Assembly (NCBI RefSeq): GCF_030272615.1
Contig: NC_081406.1
Span: forward strand, 214,376,497-214,440,496
DNA length: 64,000 nucleotides
Reading direction: 5' to 3'
Origin: Cryptomeria japonica
Lineage: Eukaryota > Streptophyta > Pinopsida > Cupressales > Cupressaceae
Shown here in pieces: positions 49,291 to 62,450 of the stretch. Below the pieces are notes generated by a model. That model was not told the DNA's origin. It did no database searches and saw nothing but the letters and a program-made list of their open reading frames with translations. Every line of letters starts with the position of its first letter. Within the stretch, counting starts at the first letter, position 1. The translations under genes and the position numbers were made by a program.

Positions 49291-50721
49291 ATTTTTAATG
49301 ATAAAATGAAGATACTTAACTTTAGGTTTGATGTCAAAATACATTGTAGTAGATGTTTTTCTACAATTTTTCCTTGTGTTCATTCTCAAGAATCAATTTG
49401 ATAAATAGTGTTGGACGATTAGATTTAAAGCATGTTGTTTGAATATGTAGAAATTGTCTTTATGCCCATAGATTCGAACTCTTTCTATGAAATCAATTTA
49501 TGTGAGTGGATTTGATGTCATTGTATCTATAATTCATATTTTTGTTTGCTTTGATATTTGGAATTATATTAATGATTAGAGACGTTAAGGAAAAAATTTG
49601 AGAGTTTGCTAAGTAATGCACGTATTCTTATCTTAAACTACTATATATAATATTATTATTTTAAGATACTACCCAAAGACATGCCATAATGTCAAGCAAT
49701 ATGACAAGAGCATTGAGTCTTGCTAATATAAATGTGTAGATTGTGTCGTCCTAAAATTCATATATTTACTGTTCTTTGATTTAAAATCTAAATGATCATT
49801 ATGAATTAGGACTTGTCCTTTTATACAACAACCTAACATATAATTTAACTTTTTCTCCACTTGCATTGACAAATAACTACTCATTAAAAAGAATCCAATA
49901 AAATTTATAATTAAATTTAACTATATATTTTTTATTATTATCTATTTTACATTTTAAATTTAACCCAAAATGATAACAAGATGAAATTTAATCTTCAAGA
50001 TGGATAAATTTATAGTATTTTATTTTTAATGATAAAATGAAGATACTTAACTTTAGGTTTGATGTCAAAATACATTGTAGTAGATGTTTTTCTACAATTT
50101 TTCCTTGTGTTCGTTCTCAAGAATTAATTTGATAAATAGTCTTGGATGATTAGATTTAAAGCACATTGTTTGAATATGTAGAAATTGTCTTTATGCCCAT
50201 AGATTCGAACTCTTTCTATGAAATCAATTTATATGAGTGGATTTGATGTCATTGTATCTATAATTCATATTTTTGTTTGCTTTGATATTCGGAATTATAT
50301 TAATGATTAGAGACGTTAAGGAAAAAAATTGAGAGTTTGCTAAGTAATGCACGTATTCTTATCTTAAACTACTATATATAATATTATTGTTTTAAGATAC
50401 TACCCAAAGACATGCCATAATGTCAAGCAATACGACAAGAGCATTGAGTCTTGCTAATATAAATGTGTACTTTGATTTAAAATCTAAATGATCATTATGA
50501 ATTAAGACTTGTCCTTTTATACAACAACCTAAAATATAATTTAACTTTTTCTCCACTTACATTGACAAATAACTACTCATTAAAAAGAATCAAATAAAAT
50601 TTATAATTAAATTTAACTATATATTTTTTATTATTATCTATTTTACATTTTAAATTTAACCCAAAATGATAACAAGGTGAAATTTAATCTTCTAGATGGA
50701 TAAATTTATAGTATTTTATTA
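49291..50721 (+). repeat. Tandem duplication of a ~700-730-bp segment
   Basis: Copy 1 (49291-50021) and copy 2 (50022-50721) align over their whole length with few substitutions. Copy 2 lacks about 35 bp (the segment with GATTGTGTCGTCCTAAAATT). Neither copy has coding potential. Confidence 0.9.
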
Positions 50722-51029
50722 ACATTCAAGCCTAACAATATTTTTTATTTTCACCGTAACACATTTATTATGTTTTATTTCCATCGAATTATTCACGGCA
50801 AAGAGAATGTCAATCCATGCCCAGCCCACTCGTTACAAACGTGCTTCCACGAAAAGACATTTTGACAACTTTATGTTTAATTAAATATTTTCAATCCACT
50901 CCAAATTACTAATCATTTCTGCATTGGCTGGAAAGGGCGTGGAACTCACTTCATATTTTTTTTTAATTCAACGGAAAACACTTTGTTTCCTTTTAATATT
51001 TAAATTCGATGATTAAATTGGTTGTCTAC

Positions 51030-52180
51030 AAATTAGAAAGCATGACGATATCTTTTTGGATAATCATTATAATGTCTAAAATCTTAAATTTATGATATTT
51101 TAACATTATTCATTATGTTCAAAATCTTAAATTACTAGGAGACCAAGATCGTATATCTATTTTAATATTTAAAAGGTGGTTTGATTGGTTGAATACAATC
51201 GAGAAGCATGATGATATTTTTTTGATTATGCCATCCACAATGTTCAAAACCTTAAATTACTATGAGATTGAGTCTTTAAAAAAGTTGTAATATAATTGAT
51301 TGAGTATAATTAAGGAGTGTGGCCATATCTTTTTTATTAGGTCATCCACGATATTCAAAATCTCAAAGTAAAATGATATTGAGACTATGACAAATTGAAA
51401 CATGTGAATAATATAAAATCCTCCATTAAAAACTATTTATCAACATATATTATAGACATTAAGGGTAACTTTTGTGGGTGAAGGTGGTCATAGTGGAGCC
51501 CTAGGTCAAGTTGCTTGGTCAAATTTTCTTGGTTAATTTGGTTGTGTATAAATTAGAAACCATGATCATATTTTTTTGGGTAGTCATTAACAATGTTCAA
51601 AATCCAGGTGGTCATAGTGGAGCCCTAGGTCAAGTTGCTTGGTCAAATTTTCTTGGTTAATTTGGTTGTGTATAAATTAGAAACCATGATCATATTTTTT
51701 TGGGTAGTCATTAACAATGTTCAAAATCTTAAATTATTATGAGACCAAGATCGTACATTTATTTTAATATTTAAAAGGTCGTGATGCATTGAAAGGTAGT
51801 TTAATTGTTTGAGTGCAATTAACAAGCACAATAAAAACTTTTTATTATGCCATCCACAATGTTCAAAATCTTAAATTATTATGAGATAAAATTTTCAAAG
51901 GGTTGTAATTTAATTGATGGAATACAATTAAGAAGACCTCGTGATATCTTTTTGATTACTCCATCCACAATGTTCAAAAGAAGATATCTTTTTTATTACT
52001 CCATCCACAATGTTCAAAAGAAGAAACATGATGATATCAAATTGAAACTCAAGAATAATATAAATTCTTCATTATTTATCCATATATATTACACATTAAT
52101 GGTAAGTTTTGTGGGGAAAGCTGGTCATAGTCAAACCCTAGGTCAACTTGTCTGGTCAATTTTACTTAGTCAAATATAGA
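51030..52180 (+). repeat. Degenerate repeat array upstream of the GRAS gene
   Basis: Blocks such as CATCCACAATGTTCAAAATC, GGTCATAGTGGAGCCCTAGG and AATTGATTGAATACAATTAA recur six or more times. It includes a tandem duplication of 124 bp (51483-51606 and 51607-51730) that looks exact apart from the last two or three bases. Confidence 0.8.
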
Positions 52181-52552
52181 GGCCAAAAAGCTTGCCACTT
52201 TCCTACGGTAGCCCTATTTTAATATATTATAGTTCAATGGTCATACTTCTCTACCCCATTTTATACACACAATTTCTTCGTTCTTTTGGCAAAACCTTAG
52301 CTTGAGTCACCTACATTGTTCTGCTCCAGAATTGTCGGTCACGAGGAGAGCTATTTCTAAACAAATTATAGCTTCATTGAAATTGCTTGCATGAAGATTC
52401 AGGGTATGATTACGTTCACACATTAATTATAGTGGTCGGTGATATGGAATGACGTGTGGACTTACTTAACTAGATTTCTCCATTGTTCTACAAGATTTTC
52501 AGCAGTGTACAGCTGTAGAGAGAATTCTACACGGTTTAGTCCTTCTGAATTG

Positions 52553-52560
52553 TATATATA
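52553..52560 (+). promoter_or_regulatory. Candidate TATA box of the GRAS gene
   Basis: TATATATA followed by a T-rich step, 538 bp upstream of the start codon. It would give a leader of about 500 nt. A possible leader intron lies at about 52649-52994 (GTGAGA..TATTTTAG); this is weak and needs transcript data. Confidence 0.3.
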
Positions 52561-53097
52561 TTTGGGATGACAGAGGGAGAGATTTTAGTATAATTCCTCC
52601 TTACCAAAAGAGTGTCTATGGGGATATAAAGTCAAGCTTCAGTGAACTGGTGAGAAATTGAAATTGTTATTGTGTTTTTTGGATTTCGTTGTGTGAGATT
52701 TTTTTTATCAATATTTTGGATCAATCTTCATGATCTATAATCTGGATGTAAAGTGAAAATCTGATGGAAAAGAGATTTTTGAGAGGTTAGGCTTGAGTTA
52801 TAGTATGGGATTGACATTCCGTACTGAAATTTTGTATGTTTGATCTTTATTTGTTAGTTTCTATAAGCAGTTCCCCACTTTTCTCTAATGTAGAAGATGG
52901 GAGATCTAGGGTTTGTGCATGAGTATTGATGTACATACTTTTTTTTGGTCTTCCTTACAGTTTTTTTGTCTAGCTGTCTCTTTCTATATTTTAGGGGGTG
53001 CATCTAAGTCTTAGTGCATGTGATTTCTAGATTCAACTGTGTGCAAGGTTTGTCTTCCATCAATCTTTTGAATCAAATTTGGTGATCCATTAAAAGG

Positions 53098-54660
53098 ATG
53101 GCAGATATTGTCATGAAAGAATGGGATGGGAAAGGTTTGGATTGTTGGGACTATCAGGATGTAACTGATGTGGGTTTTAGTGATATGGGTTTCTTAGATT
53201 TGGATTCAGTTCCATCTGAGTGGCCTTTGTGGAGTGAGCTGGTTCTTGAAAATGATGAAGAACTGGACTATTCCCCATCAATATCAGAGTTGTTGTCAAC
53301 AGAGGAGGAGCTAATGCAAATGATTCATAGTGAAGAACCAGTGATGAAGCCTAATTGCCAGAGCCTCAGTGGAAGTGAAATAGCCAATTGTGATTCCAAC
53401 ATTGAGTACAGTGAAACGGTCAATGGGTCTAACTGTATTGACAGCGATGGCCTCATTCCTTGCAGTACTGATTCAAAAGAATTCAAGGGCCTGCTCCTGG
53501 TACATCTTTTAACTACCTGTGCTGAGGCAATCTCAAATGGAGCCCATGATCTGGTTGACATCATACTCTGTAGATTGAAAGAACTGGTTTCTCCAACTGG
53601 TTCTACTATGGAGAGGGTGGCTTACTATCTCTTTCAATCACTGCAGCAGAACCATAATAGTTCTAATAGTGAATTTCATGGACTCAGGAGATTCAACAGT
53701 TTGAATGAATCCAGTTATATACAAGCTTTCAGCCTACTGAACCAGACTTATCCCTATATCAAGATAGCTCATTTTACTGCCACTCAAAGCTTTCTTGAAG
53801 CCATTCCTGCTCAAGCAAAGAAAGTCCATATCATAGATTTTGACATAATGGAGGGCTCTCAGTGGCCCATATTGATGGAAGCCTTGAAATCTGAGAATTA
53901 CAGAATTGGCCACCTCAAAATCACAGCCATCAAATGGGAAGAGGAGGAAGAGGAGGAAGAAGAGGAGGAGGAATATGATGATGATATTTCAGATCCTTCT
54001 TCAAGTTTCTGCAAACACACTGGAAGAAGGTTATCTGAGTATGCAAGCTCATTGGGTATTTCATTTTCTTTCCAAGAAATCAAATTGGAAGACCTGAGAA
54101 ATCTGAAACGTTCAGGGGATGAAGAAAAAGTGATGGTGAATTGCATGTGGGAGCTACCACACATGCTTGAGAGAAGCAAAAAGGATTTAGTGAAATTCAT
54201 TCATGGTACCCACCATTTGAATCCAGAAGTTCTTTCTGTGGGTAGTGGACCCCATGGAATTCAAAACCCAAAGAAGCAGAATTTCACAGAGTGCTTCAAT
54301 CAATGCTTGAACAATCTGTGTGCCATGATTGACTCTTCTGAAGCAGGGCTTCCAGAGCAATTCGGGCTTGCTAGAGGTGTAATTGAACGTTTGTTCTTGG
54401 GGCCAACGATGTGCAGACCCATTAATTCATTTTCAGAGGATTCTAATGGAGATTTTCTGCAAGTCATGGATATTCCTCTCCAGTGTGGTTTTGTTGAGCG
54501 TGATATAAGCTACAAAAACTTAATGTGTACAAAATATCTGGTCACGAGTTCTAACAATGGTAGATTCTATACAGTAGAACGCGTGGGTGACCATGAAGTT
54601 CTTCTTAAATGGAACTCTACATCTTTAGCTTTTGTTTCTACTTGGACTGCACTCTATTGA
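53098..54660 (+). CDS. GRAS-family transcription factor, NSP2-like
   Basis: 520 residues, one open frame with no intron in the CDS. Residues 1-130 form an acidic, variable N-terminus (WPLWSELVLENDEELD). The GRAS domain follows: leucine heptad repeat I from LLLVHLLTTCAEAI (132-145), with the NSP2-type RLKELVS (159-165) and MERVAYYL (171-178); VHIID at 243-247 in HIIDFDIMEGSQWP; NCMWELPH (348-355); SSEAGLPEQF..VIERLFLGP (413-436); and a SAW end with W505 and STWTALY (514-520). Angiosperm NSP2 proteins share these blocks and act with NSP1 in strigolactone biosynthesis and in symbiotic signalling; that role is inferred for this plant. Oddities are a run of 12 Glu (281-292) inside the domain, after LKITAIKW, and no recognisable miR171h site. 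The start is the first ATG and gives the usual NSP2 length of about 500 residues. Promoter repeats lie 0.9-2 kb upstream. I am sure of GRAS and fairly sure of the NSP2 branch. Confidence 0.93.
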   Translation: MADIVMKEWDGKGLDCWDYQDVTDVGFSDMGFLDLDSVPSEWPLWSELVLENDEELDYSPSISELLSTEEELMQMIHSEEPVMKPNCQSLSGSEIANCDSNIEYSETVNGSNCIDSDGLIPCSTDSKEFKGLLLVHLLTTCAEAISNGAHDLVDIILCRLKELVSPTGSTMERVAYYLFQSLQQNHNSSNSEFHGLRRFNSLNESSYIQAFSLLNQTYPYIKIAHFTATQSFLEAIPAQAKKVHIIDFDIMEGSQWPILMEALKSENYRIGHLKITAIKWEEEEEEEEEEEEYDDDISDPSSSFCKHTGRRLSEYASSLGISFSFQEIKLEDLRNLKRSGDEEKVMVNCMWELPHMLERSKKDLVKFIHGTHHLNPEVLSVGSGPHGIQNPKKQNFTECFNQCLNNLCAMIDSSEAGLPEQFGLARGVIERLFLGPTMCRPINSFSEDSNGDFLQVMDIPLQCGFVERDISYKNLMCTKYLVTSSNNGRFYTVERVGDHEVLLKWNSTSLAFVSTWTALY

Positions 54661-56149
54661 CGGTAGGTGAAAAGCAAGGAAATATCCTCTCAGGAAACTG
54701 TAAATACGTGACTAGAGCCTCTGTCATCATTATCTGTAATTTCATGGAAGATAGAGTGCATATTTTTTATTGGTATTTGCATATATAAACATATATGCTT
54801 GATTTACCAGTCAAGTCTTATTTTTATTCTATATTAAGGGTGGTTTTATTTCATGTATTACTCTATTAGCATATTTATCTTTACAAGAATATAGGTAAAG
54901 TATGTTAAAATATATCATATTTGTTCATTATTTCATTTAAGTTAGAAATCAAGTCTTATTTTTATTATTATATATTAATTAATTAGTTTTACTTCATTAT
55001 ATTATAATATAACATCAATAAATAAAATCAAAATGGCTTGTCAATGAGTCAGACAATAAATTATATAAAAGCATGAAATGTGTTTTTTGAGGTACTAGGA
55101 AATTCTCTAGATTAAATTCACTATTATCTCATTGTTCATAACTTATTCTCATTGAATTTCTGTTTTTCTCACTTTTTTTTAGTTATTGTTGTTTTAATTT
55201 TTATTACTACAAGTATTTCCTTAATTTTCTAAATTTTGATTATCACAAATCTAAAATGTATTCAAAATAGGTAAACTAAACTGACTAGGAAAAAAATTTA
55301 TTTCAACCAATTAAAAGTGAGTATTTGTTTATTTGAAAAAAAAAAACATTTTCCCAAAACTTATATGCAATTTTTTAAAGTTTTTAAATTGTAAAAATTA
55401 AGATCCTCTTAGAAAATTGTAATTAAGTTACAATAGCCTCAATCATCTTTATCTTTACCTAGTTCTCATTCCATTTCTACTTTTTATTACTACAAATAAA
55501 GTTGTGTTGAAAGAAGCTTTATTAAATTTTTTAATTCAAGTTTTTTTGTAATTATTGCTTTCAAATATTTTATTATCATAAATTCAAAATGTACTTCATA
55601 TAGGTATTGAATTATTTTTACTCATATATTATTTTTATTCATAGAGAGGTAAACATTTTTTATTTAGAACTATGATACAGTGAGGCCACAAATGAGGGAC
55701 CTCATCTCCAACATGAATAATAACACCTTGATAGTATTAGATTATGTGAGAAGTGATAACTTTGAGAAGACTCTCAATATTCGAGCTAATCACTGAACTA
55801 GTGAATGCAATCTAGTATAGTGAGCTTATTATATAAAAAAATGATAGTATATACATACAAGAGGTGTATTAACTCCCACTCCCCATAAAAAGTGGGACGT
55901 ATTACCTACTTGGTAAATATTAAATATGTGGCATGACCTCCTTGCATGAAAACAAATAAAAAGTTATAAAGGTGGCACCTAAAGCTGAAAGAATGTGACA
56001 AACCCAACTATCCCATAACCATTACATATAATAATTTATAAATTTATACATGAGGAATTCAAATATTTATTTTATTTTTAGATATTAACCAAAATACAAA
56101 ATAACTAGCTACTCCCAAGTTGAATTAGAGATTTTATAGGCTATCCAAA
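54661..56149. other. 3' flank of the GRAS gene
   Basis: AT-rich, no further gene. AATAAA-like signals occur at about 55018-55025 but no single poly(A) site can be chosen. Confidence 0.5.
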
Positions 56150-59100
56150 TGTAGTGCCCCTCCCCGATTCATCCTTTATGAGAGGCTGTGATAAATACTT
56201 TTGGACTTGTTCATAATATTGATGTCTCTTGTTTCATTCTTTATATTGATATGATCTTTGACATTAGTATGCTTACTATTAAGATGTTGATCCTATACTC
56301 TAGTTGATTATTGAAATTAGGACTATGTTGAGCCTTGCAATTATTGTACCATTTAGGACACGTGGTTCAGGGTTATCTCTATGATGAATTATCTTAGACA
56401 TTTCATATTTTTATATATTATGATTTATATGCATGATGTTATATCTTAGACTATTATGATTATTGGACACACATTTGGTGATCTACATGCACTCATTATT
56501 CATGTATGAATTATATTGCATATGAGGATATGATGGCATCTTACTAGTGCTAACCCCAGTTCATGATTATATTGAATGAGTAGATACTATGGTTGTTGCC
56601 ATTTCTTGCTACTATATTCATGATAGAGATGATGTTATATCACTCATTACGAGCATGATATGATGTTGTGATTCTCTTCACTTGCTTGGTTATTTATTAT
56701 ATATGCAATTGTACATCTTTTCTTGTGGTTATTGGTGATTGCAGGGTTGTAGGTACTTGACATTGACTCCACTCGGTCTCACAGGTTTGAGCATGTCATA
56801 ATCCCAATAGCAAGTTGATCGAAGATGACATTAGTTCCTACTACACACTTTAAGTTTAAGTTGATACCCTTGTCAGTTAGTGTCTTGGCATGAGTCGTTG
56901 GTTAGCATCATGTGGTATGTTGTTCAACCCTATGTCGGGTTGCCTTGTGAGTTTGTGATTATTTATTAAATTAATAATTAATTGATTCGTATAGTTTATT
57001 AGGTATTATTATTTTATGCCTTGATGTTTATTTGAATATTTATTATTAGAGCCTTTGATTTATTGGATTTAGTATTTATTATTTATTTTTGTCTATTCAT
57101 TTATTTATGTTGGGTTATTTATTATTTATTTAATTATTTATTTAGTTGCTTTATTCTTTATTTATTTATCTATTTATTTATTGGTTATTTATTTGTTATT
57201 ATTTATTTACTTACCCTTCATTATGATTGGCCCTTTTGGGAGTTGTGATTGTGAATATATTATTATTTAATTTTTTATATAGTTATTTATACTATTTTGT
57301 GGTTTAACATTCATTGGGCATTTGATTATTTTATTTATTAAGCCCTTTCTATTTTATTTATTAATTAATGGACTTATTTATTTATTTAATTATTATTTAC
57401 TCTAGCTACCCTATTTTACGATTGGTGGAGAGTTTTGGGTAATTTAAATAATAATATTTTAAATTACTTTTACCTTGATTTTGGGGATTGGTAGGTGTAA
57501 AATATTATATTGCTTATTATTTTGGATTAGCCAACATATTTTGATAGTTTGAAATGTATTGTATTTATTTGGTTTTTTGAGCATTCTTATGGGGGGGCAT
57601 GTGGGAGAATTTCTATATTGTAGAAGATTTGGTTTTTATTTTGCTTGGAGCTTGGAATTTGGCTTGGTTGGGACGTAAATTGGATTTGTGCTTCTTCAGA
57701 TTTTATTTGTCCATAGCTAGTATTATCCAAGTTGGAGGAATTTCTCCATCTCTTGCATTTTGTTTTGAAAAGATTGTTTGTAGCATGTTTTTGGGAGGAT
57801 GTTTTGGTTGTTATATATTGGGGAATAATATTATTACCATGCAAGTAACAATAAATAAATTGGAGAAATATGCATACCTCTATTGTTATAAATATTACGA
57901 GAGTCTAGGTACTATTCGTCCCATGCATATATTGTCATGAGCTTTTAGTTTTCTATGTTTATAAAGGTTGGGAATTTTGTCCTTCCATTCTTGTTTTTAT
58001 ATACCTTGTGCTTCTGTCGATATGATTTTAATGTCATTTGGGGCCTTGAGATTTACCTTAGTCGTAATTTTTATAATTCCATTTCTGAATTGTTTGTTAT
58101 ATGCGCCAATTGGTAAATGCGCTATTATATCTAGTATTCACGCTAAAGTTTATAACATATGTGATGCACTATTGTGCAAAAGCACTACCCTACTTTACAA
58201 ATGTGTTGTCGAAATTGGTATAGGCACTATTGTGCTCAGTATATGTGCTACCCTATGTGTTAAAAGCACCACAGAGACTGGTAAATGCACTATAGTATTT
58301 GTTATACGCACTAGTTTGCCCAGTGGATGCGCTACGTTGCAGATCATATATGTTGCAGGACTGTTTGTAAGCATTGCCTTATTTTGTATATGCATTGTAG
58401 CTTCTAAAAAAAAGCATTGTCGGAGTCCATATATGTGTTGTTCTACTATATTCCTTGTTTTCTGATCATTTTAGTCTTTGTGTCGATTTTACCTGATCTA
58501 TCTGATCTATCTTTTGTACTAGAGGCTATAAGCTCCTTTGAGATTCCTGAGAAGGTTTATTTGATCTATGTTGTATTTTAGTTGTATTTGATGTCTTTTT
58601 GTGATTTGGAAAGATGTATTTACCTTGCTTGAGTACTTGGATATTCATATGAGTCCAGTAAGATAATGTTGCCTTGGTGAGGGTGCTTGTGTTATTATTG
58701 GCTAAGAAAGAGGGATCATGCCTTGCTCATGCTTGTTGATTTTTTATGAGGCTCTTGAATTTCTTTGTGATTGGCATTATGATTTTGGGTTAATTGTTCA
58801 TTTGTGAATGGTTTAATGTGATTATTGTTATATTGGTTGTTGACCCTCCTTATTATTGTTATCGTTGTTATTCTATGTTGTTGTACCCCAAGGTCTTGGA
58901 ACATGGCTAGGGGGAGCGGGCTTTCATGTGTTAGTTGGGGTCACATGAGAATAGGCCACCAATAGGTTCCTTGTAAGGATGCTTGTGGGTCTAGACTACT
59001 AGGAGCTCATGAAATATTTCTTTATGTAATCAAGTGATAATATTAATAATTAATTAGATGGGGTGGGTAAATAGGATTCATCTAATCAAGATAATAAATT

Positions 59101-60849
59101 CATGTTTTGTGCATGCCCCATCTCATAGCCCTTGAGGGATGAATTGGGATGAGCTTGGGAAGGCCATAGAGATGGAGAATTACCTTGATTCTCATATAGG
59201 TAGAGATGATTCCACATGTCGATCAGGGGTGTGGATTGCCCTTCTTTGTGAGGGTAGCATGTGATGACATTCTCCCCTACATGTATCCTTGTTCCTTATG
59301 CCATGGTTGTTGATATACCTCAGGGAGTTTTATATCTTTGATTTTAGCCTAGTGATGTGTCTTAGATTATTGGTCTATGAGGTTGATTTTTAGTTACGGT
59401 TGTCTTGTTGAGTTCCTTTGGTTGTTAGTTGTTAGCCTAGGTTTGGAGTATGTGTGGGACCTTGTGTTATCTCTTAGCACGGAAGGGTGGTTCCTTATTG
59501 GTTCCACATGGTCAGGTGATTGAGTTCTTCTTCCATTGGGATGATCTTCATTGGATGCTCTTGTGTGTGGTTGTGGAATTTTTATCTCTTCAATTATGGA
59601 TGGAGTCATGGAGTAGCTTGTTGTATACCTCAAAGAATGTAACTAAATGTTGTAATATGATCCATGTATAATTTATAATAGTAGGATAGGAAAATGCGTA
59701 TCACAAGATAATTGTATTTGTAGATTGGGAAAAAAACTATATATCTTGATATAAGAAAATCTTGTATTCATATGTAACAGGAAATGATGTAGTAGTTTGT
59801 GAACATGATTATTGTAATAGAATATAATGTTGGGAATCCTTGTTGATCCTATGTTGTATCTTGATTATTCAGTATCTATGCATCTAGGGATTAAGGTTCA
59901 TGGATGTATAACGATGCTATTTGGATTAGGAATATGTGTACCTTATGTGAATGAATTGGAAATTATGCTTTACACTTGTGTGGAATCTTCTATTACAAAA
60001 ATAGAAATAATTATACTTTAGAATTGATGTTTGAATATGTATGGATAATTGATGGTTAAGAAATTATGTTATAGACATAAGAGGGTAATGTAATTTTGTG
60101 AGAAGGTGTTTTGATATTATTGTAGGTTGTGCCATATAAAGAGATGTTTACCTTTAATAGTATTTATTTATGGTGTTGTTTCATAATGAATGAATTTTTG
60201 TTAAATGTTCTTATCTCTTGGTCATGGTAGATGTATTTGGTATTATGTGGAGATGAATGGATAATATTGTTGATGGAAATGGATTAGATGTGTTATAGGT
60301 GATGATTAGTAATAAATTAATAATAAGATGATAATGATGTAGTGAATGATAATGAGATTAGGAACATTTGGAATTGGTTCTTATAAAATGAATCTAAGGG
60401 GGAATAATCGATAATTGGATTTAACGAAATGTAATTTTGAAGACTTAATTAAATGGATAGTCTCTTATGCTATCATAAGAAGTAAATTTTAGGATTTAGA
60501 TGTAGATTCAAATGAATATGTAGATTGTGATGAAAATTCTATGATGTTAGTTATGTTCATGTCCTTAGGTTTATGTTAAGTAGTGACATTAAGATACCCT
60601 AGAGAAGGTTAAATGATGAGATGTTATTTATTTATGCTTGTGTATTATATTCTTATGATCATGGTTTGAGTAAATTATATGCATGGCTAGTGGTTGTTTA
60701 AAGAGATGTAAATGATTATTGAGTTTTAAGTGTTACATTGGTTTAATGCATTTTTTTTAAAATAAAAAAAATCTCTATTTGTTAGTTAGTTGGTTAATTT
60801 CTTAGTATCCACAAGGCCTTCACTTAGTGAACTTGGGTTATATCACATG
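56150..60849 (+). repeat. LTR-like repeat of family J (TGTAGTGCCCC type), right end uncertain
   Basis: Starts TGTAGTGCCCCTCCCC. The first ~1.1 kb matches 44210-41870 in inverted orientation. An ATTTATTT-rich part (57000-57400) and a long transcribed-looking part follow. The best end candidate is GGGTTATATCACA at 60837-60849, but the flanks (CCAAA and TGCGT) do not form a TSD, so the boundary or integrity is doubtful. The short reading frames inside have no recognised domain. Confidence 0.5.
58104..58385 (+). repeat. ~21-bp tandem repeat inside the family J LTR
   Basis: About 13 degenerate units like ATGCGCTATTGTG..CAGTAT. As 21 is a multiple of 3, the repeat keeps a hydrophobic reading frame open (57968-58465); I read that as chance, not a membrane protein. 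Confidence 0.7.
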
Positions 60850-62450
60850 CGTTCATGTCATACTAAAGAATCTCCCTATTTTCAAAAAAATATTGCCCTA
60901 AACTCCTTTTTTTCACCCCCTCCCAATACACAATCCAAATTAAAAAGCCCCTTATTTTCACCAAATATTGCATTTTTTCATAGCCCAAATTAAAATCCTC
61001 GTATTTTCACTAGATATGCAATATATTGAGATTATTTTTGGGATACTAAACTCCCCAATATGAATGCATGTTATATAATATTGCTTAGTCAGTGAAGACC
61101 CCATGCGGATATCTAGAGCCCAACAACCAAAGATTGCACAAAGAATAAGCATACATCCATAACAGCCACAACCAACCAAACTGCAACCTAACTTCAAGCA
61201 TACAACATTACAAAATAGGCTGGTTCATGGAAAGGGTCTAAAACCACAAGCAATAGACCACAAAAACTAAGAACAAGGGATTTTTCAGCCCCCCTTAGAC
61301 AACATGAAGGGTTTTCCCAAGCTCCCATAACCTGTAGAAGATTTTTTAGGCCACAAAAGACCCCAAAGTCGATGTGTAACCAAAACCAATTATTGGCCAA
61401 ACTAGGCCCTTGAAAACTACTAGCATCCAGTTTGTCCTTGAGAAAGACAAAAAACATAGGGTTTTTATAGGCTCCCTGAACCACGAGAGTGGGTTTTATA
61501 AGGCTCCTATAACCTAAAACAATGGGTTTTGAAAGGCTCCCATAACCTTGATCTTGGGAATGAGTACCGCTGAGAACATAATACCCTTCAATATTACCAC
61601 CTCAATAGATGAAAAAGAAGAGAAACCAATTAAAAGACTATCTTCAGATCCCAAAAATCCAAGAAACAAGACACCATCCACCTTGCACCAACATCTCTAT
61701 GCAACAACTGTAGCACCTAGCTCCACCTCAATAGGAGAAAGGTAATCTCCAACACCAACCATCTTCACCTCAAAAGAAGATAGGACCAACTCAAAAGGAA
61801 GAACCAAAGAAACAGGAATTTGTTGGGAAAGAAGCAAGAAGACTAGCACCAAAAATAAAATAGGGGTGAAAACAAGATAACAACAAAAAGACAACACACC
61901 CATGAAAATCCAATCCACTAGGATTTTACAAGGGGCCCAGAAACATCTAAAAAAAAACCATGAGGGTAGAGAAAGGCTCCCTCAACCATCAAAATGATCC
62001 ACAACACCTAAGAAGCACTGGTAAACCCTCTCTCCACCTCAATAGGAGAGAGGGTCACCACAAAATGGCTGAGAAGAGCATTAAATAGATGTCGAAAACC
62101 CCCCTTCTCCACCCAAAAACCCTAAAGCCACTCCAGCTCCATAGGAGAGAAAACCACCACAATGGGAAGACCATGGTAGTGGGTAGGGGAAGAAATAAAA
62201 GAAAATCTTATCAATAGATAAATATGAAGAGCATAAAGGGACCTCAAAGAAAAAATGAGGATCATATAAAGCCTCCAAGCCATAACAGTCATACCTACCA
62301 AGATCTTCCACCCACCAAGCCACAATGCCATCAAGAGCTTGGTTGGTAAAGCCAAATGAACAGACAAGAGCACTAGAAACATACCATCCACAATAGAGAT
62401 CTACTCAACTTCTTTGAGTTACAAAATATATAGGGTTCAAATATCTTCTA
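60850..62450. other. Unannotated region with local degenerate repeats
   Basis: Two copies of CCAAATTAAAA..TATTTTCAC occur at 60930-61015. Several GGGTTTT..GGCTCCCATAACC blocks lie at 61290-61550. Repeated CTCCACCTCAATAGGAGA lies at 61720-61740 and 62030-62050, with a variant near 62135. No domain is recognised in the short minus-strand frames. Confidence 0.4.

Noticed and set aside
53325-54200. Minus-strand and alternative-frame reading frames inside the GRAS gene
   Set aside because: Shadows of the GRAS CDS; the poly-Ser frame is the complement of the poly-Glu run.
57968-58465. 165-codon hydrophobic protein
   Set aside because: Explained by a 21-bp tandem repeat in a family J LTR.
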